Below, one piece after another: positions 6,343 to 10,079 of a stretch of DNA of 10,079 nt. Position 1 is the stretch's first letter. Each line of letters opens with the position of its first letter. A program made the translations under genes and the position numbers. This DNA is from Pseudoruminococcus sp964385235. Its GTDB lineage: Bacteria; Bacillota; Clostridia; Oscillospirales; Acutalibacteraceae. The notes under the pieces are model-generated. The model was not told where the DNA came from and ran no database searches. It was given only the letters and a program-made list of their open reading frames with translations. The stretch is from the NCBI GenBank assembly GCA_964385235.1, contig CAYLOD010000065.1, positions 1 to 10,079 on the forward strand, written 5' to 3'.

Positions 6343-6471
6343 ATGTGCAACAACTTCTTAGGTAACACAAGCAACTGCGGCTGGATCGTTATCCTTATCC
6401 TTCTCCTCAGCTGCTGCGGCAACAATGGCGTTTCTGAAGCAAGCAACAACGGCTGCGGCTGTGGCTGCTAA
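6343..6471 (+). CDS. Cys-rich single-pass membrane micropeptide (42 residues)
   Basis: A short gene encoding a 42-residue peptide. MCNNFLGNTSNCGW is followed by a hydrophobic stretch IVILILLLS (about 15-23), CCGNN, a short polar linker and a terminal NNGCGCGC. It holds eight cysteines in 42 residues. Support is a strong ribosome binding site (AAAGGAG), a candidate promoter and a terminator 19 bp after the stop. It resembles small proteins in Clostridia carrying the unhelpful automatic name 'chorion class high-cysteine HCB protein'; no function is established to my knowledge. The cysteines could bind metal or a thiol ligand or form disulfides. Lying next to an IscR-like regulator suggests, but does not show, a link to metal or redox homeostasis. 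It has no cleavable signal, lipobox or two-component bacteriocin features. Confidence 0.8.
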   Translation: MCNNFLGNTSNCGWIVILILLLSCCGNNGVSEASNNGCGCGC

Positions 6472-6488
6472 TTTCCCCCCGATACTAT

Positions 6489-6530
6489 AAAAAAGGACTG
6501 CACGCGAGAAATCGCCGTGCAGTCCTTTTT
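6489..6530. terminator. Bidirectional terminator between the Cys-rich peptide gene and alaS
   Basis: GGACTGCACG (6495-6504) pairs perfectly with CGTGCAGTCC (6516-6525), with a small inner CGA/TCG pairing. A's at 6489-6494 precede it and TTTTT at 6526-6530 follows, so each strand reads a stem plus U tract. It serves the + strand micropeptide and the - strand alaS, whose stop is 13 bp away. Confidence 0.93.
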
Positions 6531-6543
6531 ATTTTAATATATT

Positions 6544-9174
6544 TTATTTTTTGATTTGTGAGAGCACAATGTCTTCAACCTGCATCAGCGCGTCATCGAT
6601 TTTTGTATTATCCTTAACGCCCGCCATCGCGCGTTCAGGCTTGCCGCCGCCCTTCCCGCCTACTATCTCCGCAACCGCTTTGGCGATCTTACCCGCATGA
6701 GCGCCCTTTTCGACCGCTTCCTTTCCGCAGGCAACGGATATTGTCGCCTTTCCGTCGTCAATACCGAATATAACGGAAACGGCTTTCGGATCGGTGGACA
6801 GAACATTGTCAGCCATATTTTTCAGCATATCGGAGTCGGTATTGGTCAACGCGGCTGATATTATCCTTACGCCGCTCTTCAGCTCCGAATTATCGAACAG
6901 AGAGTTGAGTTTCAACGCCGCAAGGGAGTTGCTGAGCTTTTCTATCGAGCGATCCTTTTCTTTCAGCTCCGCCGCGGCATTTTCGCAAACGCTGATAAAG
7001 TCGCTGATATTATTAGCCTTAAACACAGCCGCGCTTCTCTTGATAATGTCGTTAAGTTCATTCATCGAGTTCAGTATCTCGCGACCCGTAATTGCCTCAA
7101 TTCTTCTTACGCCCGCGGCAACGGAGCTTTCGCTGACGATCTTGAACATACCTATTTTAGCGGTATTGTCAACGTGAGTACCTCCGCAAAATTCCTTTGA
7201 GCAGTCGCCTACTGAAACGACCCTTACAACATCGCCGTATTTCTCGCCGAACAGAGCCATCGCGCCGAGCTTCTTCGCCTCGGCTATGGGCATCTCACGG
7301 CAGTCTACGTCAACAGCGTCAAATATAACATCATTGACCTGTTTCTCGACGCTGCGAAGCTCCTCGTCAGTCAGCGCTGAAAAGTGTGTAAAGTCAAAGC
7401 GCATTCTTTCGGCGGAAACAAGCTGTCCCGCCTGCTCGACATGATTACCGAGAGTTCTGCGCAGTACAGCCTGAAGTATATGAGCAGCCGTATGGTTTCT
7501 CATTGTCGCGAGGCGGGTCTGCTTATTGACCTCTGCCGTAACGGTATCACCCTCAGAGATAACGCCCTGTCTGACTATACAATGGTGCATAAATATGCCG
7601 TTGTTATCTTTAGCTGTTCCGATGACCTCAAGCTCACAGCCCTTAGCCCTGATAACGCCTATATCGCCCGTTTGACCGCCGCTCTCCGCATAAAACGGAG
7701 TCCTGTCCAAGATTACGACAGCCTCCTCGTCTGTTCCGACGAATTCTGTCCGCTCACCGTTTTTCAAAATGGCGGCGACCCTCGCGTCCGATGTAAGCTC
7801 ACTGTATCCGAGGAACTTTGTTTTATCAATTCCGCTCAGGTCGGCGGCATTACTCAGCCACGCGTCGTTCCCCGCCTTTTTGCTCGCCTTTTTCGCGCGT
7901 GCTTTTTGCTCTTCAAGTAGCTTCCTGAAGCCCTCCTCATCGACTTTAAAGCCGCGCTCGTTAGAAATTTCCTTTATAAGGTCAATAGGCAGACCGAAAG
8001 TATCGTTAAGCTTAAACGCGTCCGCGCCGGAAATTGTTTGGAGTTCTGACTGCTCAATAACCTTATTTAAAAGGTCAAAGCCGAGCTCAAGCGTTTTAGA
8101 GAAGTTCTCTTCCTCCATGCGGACTACCTTTGTAATAATCTCGCGCTTTTCTTCAAGCTCGGGATATGCGGGATTTTCTTTAATAACCGTGTCAACGAGC
8201 TTATACAGAAAAGCTTCATCTATGCCGAGTATTTTTCCGTGTCTTGCGGCGCGACGGAGAAGCCTTCTCAGGACATAGCCCCTGCCCTCGTTTGACGGCA
8301 TAACACCGTCGCCTACCATAAATGTAACGCTCCTGATATGGTCGGTCACTACGCGGAGAGAAATGTCTGTTTTTTCGCTTTCACCGTACTTAACGCCCGA
8401 AATCTCGGAAACGTGCTTCATAATATTCTGAACAGTATCGACAAGGAACAGGTTATCTACTCCCTGCATAATGCAGGCAAGTCTTTCAAGCCCCATGCCC
8501 GTATCAATATTCGGGTGGTCAAGAGGCGTGTAGTTGCCGTTCCCGTCGTTCTCAAACTGAGTAAAGACATTATTCCAAAACTCCACATATCTGTCGCAGT
8601 CACAGCCAACGCCGCATGTCGGCTTGCCGCAGCCGTACTTTTCTCCCCTGTCAAAATAAAGCTCGGAGCAGGGGCCGCACGGACCGGAGCCGTGTTCCCA
8701 GAAGTTGTCCTCCTTACCGAGACGGACTATCCTGTCGGGAGATACTCCGACCTCCTTTGTCCATATATCGTATGCCTCGTCATCGTTTTCATATATGGAA
8801 ACCCAAATCTTATCAACAGGCATATCGAGAACCTGTGTACAAAATTCCCATGCCCATTGTGTCGCCTCATGCTTAAAGTAATCTCCAAAGGAAAAGTTGC
8901 CGAGCATCTCAAAATACGTTCCATGGCGGGCGGTAATACCCACGCGTTCAATATCCGGAGTGCGGATACATTTCTGACAGGTAGTCACTCTCTTACTCGG
9001 CGGAGTAACCTCTCCCGTAAAATATTTTTTCATCGGCGCCATTCCCGAATTTATAAGCAGAAGACTCTTGTCATCCTTGGGAATCAGCGGGAAACTCGGC
9101 AAGCGGAGATGTCCCTTGGATTCAAAAAACGACAAATATTTCTCTCTCAGTTCGTTAAGTCCTGTCCATTTCAT
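6544..9174 (-). CDS. alaS: Alanine--tRNA ligase
   Basis: Charges tRNA-Ala with alanine and edits mischarged Ser/Gly; a class II synthetase of 876 residues, the usual length. Visible marks: NSGMAPMKKYFTGE (42-55), RVTTCQKCIRTPDIERVG (62-79), GPCGPCSELYFDRGE (164-178), a Cys-rich insert (about 181-196) common in clostridial enzymes, and DTGMGLERLA (224-233). The editing-site metal motifs are HTAAH (561-565) and CGGTH (663-667). The C-terminal DHHA1 domain ends with the glycine loop GGKGGGKPERAMAG (about 838-851). No key residue is missing. Start: the ATG at 9174 lies 6 bp after AAGGTG (9186-9181); the in-frame GTG at 9183 is itself part of that ribosome binding site, so it is rejected. The leader from the promoter is about 40 bases, so no T-box riboswitch is present. 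Confidence 0.98.
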   Translation of the reverse strand: MKWTGLNELREKYLSFFESKGHLRLPSFPLIPKDDKSLLLINSGMAPMKKYFTGEVTPPSKRVTTCQKCIRTPDIERVGITARHGTYFEMLGNFSFGDYFKHEATQWAWEFCTQVLDMPVDKIWVSIYENDDEAYDIWTKEVGVSPDRIVRLGKEDNFWEHGSGPCGPCSELYFDRGEKYGCGKPTCGVGCDCDRYVEFWNNVFTQFENDGNGNYTPLDHPNIDTGMGLERLACIMQGVDNLFLVDTVQNIMKHVSEISGVKYGESEKTDISLRVVTDHIRSVTFMVGDGVMPSNEGRGYVLRRLLRRAARHGKILGIDEAFLYKLVDTVIKENPAYPELEEKREIITKVVRMEEENFSKTLELGFDLLNKVIEQSELQTISGADAFKLNDTFGLPIDLIKEISNERGFKVDEEGFRKLLEEQKARAKKASKKAGNDAWLSNAADLSGIDKTKFLGYSELTSDARVAAILKNGERTEFVGTDEEAVVILDRTPFYAESGGQTGDIGVIRAKGCELEVIGTAKDNNGIFMHHCIVRQGVISEGDTVTAEVNKQTRLATMRNHTAAHILQAVLRRTLGNHVEQAGQLVSAERMRFDFTHFSALTDEELRSVEKQVNDVIFDAVDVDCREMPIAEAKKLGAMALFGEKYGDVVRVVSVGDCSKEFCGGTHVDNTAKIGMFKIVSESSVAAGVRRIEAITGREILNSMNELNDIIKRSAAVFKANNISDFISVCENAAAELKEKDRSIEKLSNSLAALKLNSLFDNSELKSGVRIISAALTNTDSDMLKNMADNVLSTDPKAVSVIFGIDDGKATISVACGKEAVEKGAHAGKIAKAVAEIVGGKGGGKPERAMAGVKDNTKIDDALMQVEDIVLSQIKK

Positions 9175-9222
9175 TTTCTTCACCTTTAATAATTACATAT
9201 TATTTTAAACTGCACAAATTAT

Positions 9223-9250
9223 ATTATATTCCCTTTTTCCCATGTGTCAA
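9223..9250 (-). promoter_or_regulatory. Strong promoter of alaS
   Basis: On the minus strand a perfect TTGACA (9250-9245), a 16-bp spacer and TATAAT (9228-9223). A second TATAAT overlaps at 9223-9218. Transcription would start around 9216. It lies between the upstream U32 gene and alaS, so alaS need not depend on read-through. Confidence 0.88.
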
Positions 9251-9284
9251 GCAACAGGGTGCAAGACGCGGAGTCGTTTTTCAC

Positions 9285-10079
9285 TTAATTAGCGCACGGC
9301 AGGTCATTGGTAACTACTTCACTTCGCGGGCGGGGTACCCCCGCGGCAGGTTTTCTTAACACGGAGCCTTTAGGTATAACGGTATCGGTGATGAGAGTAA
9401 GCTTCTGCATGGCATGAGGGGCAGATTCTATCGGGTTGCCCCATTCGTCAAAGAGCCTGTCCGCTTTTATAAGGAATGGTACTCCCGACGGGGGCAGCAC
9501 ATCGAGCGTATCTCCCGCGTAAAACTTATTCCGCTGCGTAAGGCTTGCTTTGCCATCCGTATAGCCTTCTCCGACCGCCACTACATCGTAGCTCCTTATG
9601 TACCCGCCGTTTGTCACGACCTGCCCCGGCTCGTTGCCAAAAAAGAAACCTGTACTGTACTCTCTATGGCTTATTTTTTCAAGCTCCTCGCGTATCCACG
9701 GCTTCAGGGTATATTCGCCGCCTTCTTTATAATAATCATCAATCGCATGGCGGTACGCGTTTGTTGTCACCGCCACATAGTATGCGGATTTCGCTCTGCC
9801 CTCTATTTTCAGACTGTATACTCCCGCCTTTATAATTTCGGGAATATGCTCTATCATGCACAGATCGCGGGAATTGTAAAGATACGTTCCGTTTTCGTTT
9901 TCCTCAACGGGATAGTATTGCCCATCCCTGTTCTGCTCATAGAGATGATACTTCCAGCGGCAGGGCTGCGCACAGTCGCCTCTGTTCGAGTCACTCACCG
10001 TAATATAACTTGATATTTTGCATCTCCCCGAAAATGACACGCACATATAACCGTGAACAAACACATCAAGCTCAAGCTC
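9285..10079 (-). CDS. U32-family protein (peptidase U32 / tRNA hydroxylation TrhP-like), C-terminal part; 5' end outside window
   Basis: The frame runs off the right edge, so only the last 264 residues are visible. The U32 signature is present: ELDVFVHGYMCVSFSGRCKIS, with NRGDCAQPCRWKY just after and YNSRDLCMIEHIPEIIKAG and KIEGRAKSAYYVA further on. U32 proteins were named for a collagenase-like activity, but the E. coli (YegQ/TrhP, RlhA) and B. subtilis (YrrN/YrrO) members act in hydroxylation of tRNA U34 or rRNA. The four-Cys pattern (CVSFSGRC, CAQPC) fits Fe-S binding proposed for these. In B. subtilis yrrNO lie near alaS, which matches the neighbour here and favours the tRNA role. The last ~21 residues after VLRK, where the family normally ends, look foreign (see findings). 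No clear terminator follows the stop. Confidence 0.9.
   Translation of the reverse strand, partial: ELELDVFVHGYMCVSFSGRCKISSYITVSDSNRGDCAQPCRWKYHLYEQNRDGQYYPVEENENGTYLYNSRDLCMIEHIPEIIKAGVYSLKIEGRAKSAYYVAVTTNAYRHAIDDYYKEGGEYTLKPWIREELEKISHREYSTGFFFGNEPGQVVTNGGYIRSYDVVAVGEGYTDGKASLTQRNKFYAGDTLDVLPPSGVPFLIKADRLFDEWGNPIESAPHAMQKLTLITDTVIPKGSVLRKPAAGVPRPRSEVVTNDLPCAN
9297..9351. repeat. Short direct repeat bracketing the unusual 3' end of the U32 gene
   Basis: CGGCAGGT occurs at 9297-9304 and again at 9344-9351, bounding a 39-bp GC-rich insert-like stretch with GGGGTACCCC in its middle. The pair is unlikely but not impossible by chance. It may mark a small inserted repeat element. Confidence 0.35.

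Noticed and set aside
5846..6370. 174-codon minus-strand ORF opposite the Rrf2 gene
   Set aside because: It is antisense to a clear Rrf2 regulator and would run through the promoter of the micropeptide gene; no start signals.
7384..8278. Two overlapping + strand ORFs opposite alaS
   Set aside because: They are shadows of alaS codon bias, overlap each other and resemble no protein family.
8338..9189. 283-codon + strand ORF opposite alaS
   Set aside because: It is antisense to the highly conserved catalytic domain of alaS, lacks a ribosome binding site and has no recognisable protein features.
9184..9284. T-box riboswitch upstream of alaS
   Set aside because: The promoter is only about 50 bp from the start codon, leaving no room, and no T-box-like sequence is visible.
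9414..10013. 199-codon + strand ORF opposite the U32 gene
   Set aside because: It is a shadow of the conserved U32 reading frame with no ribosome binding site.

Overview
The window reads as chromosomal DNA from a Gram-positive anaerobe of the Bacillota, most likely class Clostridia in the Oscillospiraceae/Ruminococcaceae neighbourhood. This is inferred from gene content and style: AGGAG-type ribosome binding sites, strong sigma-A-like promoters, an AlaRS with a Cys-rich insert, a U32 'peptidase' near alaS, and a tiny Cys-rich membrane peptide next to an Rrf2/IscR-type regulator. No rRNA, tRNA, CRISPR array, transposase or phage gene was seen.

Left region (1-4573, + strand): a run of three genes. 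The first enters from the left edge and encodes a very large membrane protein. Its long, disordered, Glu/Ala/Lys-rich N-terminal part contains two different near-perfect tandem repeats (42 bp and 72 bp units). Its C-terminal half has the layout of a P1B-type (metal) ATPase: 4 membrane segments, a short loop, 2 segments, a cytoplasmic P/N-like domain, then 2 segments. Every catalytic signature is degenerate or missing, so it looks like a pseudo-ATPase. It is followed by rpe (ribulose-phosphate 3-epimerase) and a family-4 Fe-S uracil-DNA glycosylase.

Middle region (4574-6530, + strand): single-gene units. These are a GC-rich 0.2 kb gap with a possible 50-codon ORF, a MIF-like tautomerase, a PadR-family regulator with its own promoter and a perfect hairpin terminator, an Rrf2/IscR-like regulator with three putative Fe-S cysteines and a promoter overlapped by TGATA/TATCA half-sites, and a 42-residue Cys-rich membrane peptide. 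A symmetrical hairpin with A and T tracts closes this block and also terminates the convergent alaS.

Right region (6531-10079, - strand): alaS, complete, with a consensus promoter and a leader too short for a T-box, downstream of the 3' part of a U32-family gene (TrhP/YrrO-like) that runs off the right edge. The alaS/U32 pair suggests a translation and tRNA-modification neighbourhood.

Most genes are ordinary housekeeping genes. The items most worth a second look are the degenerate P1B-ATPase-like protein with its expanding repeats, and the Cys-rich micropeptide beside the IscR-like regulator.
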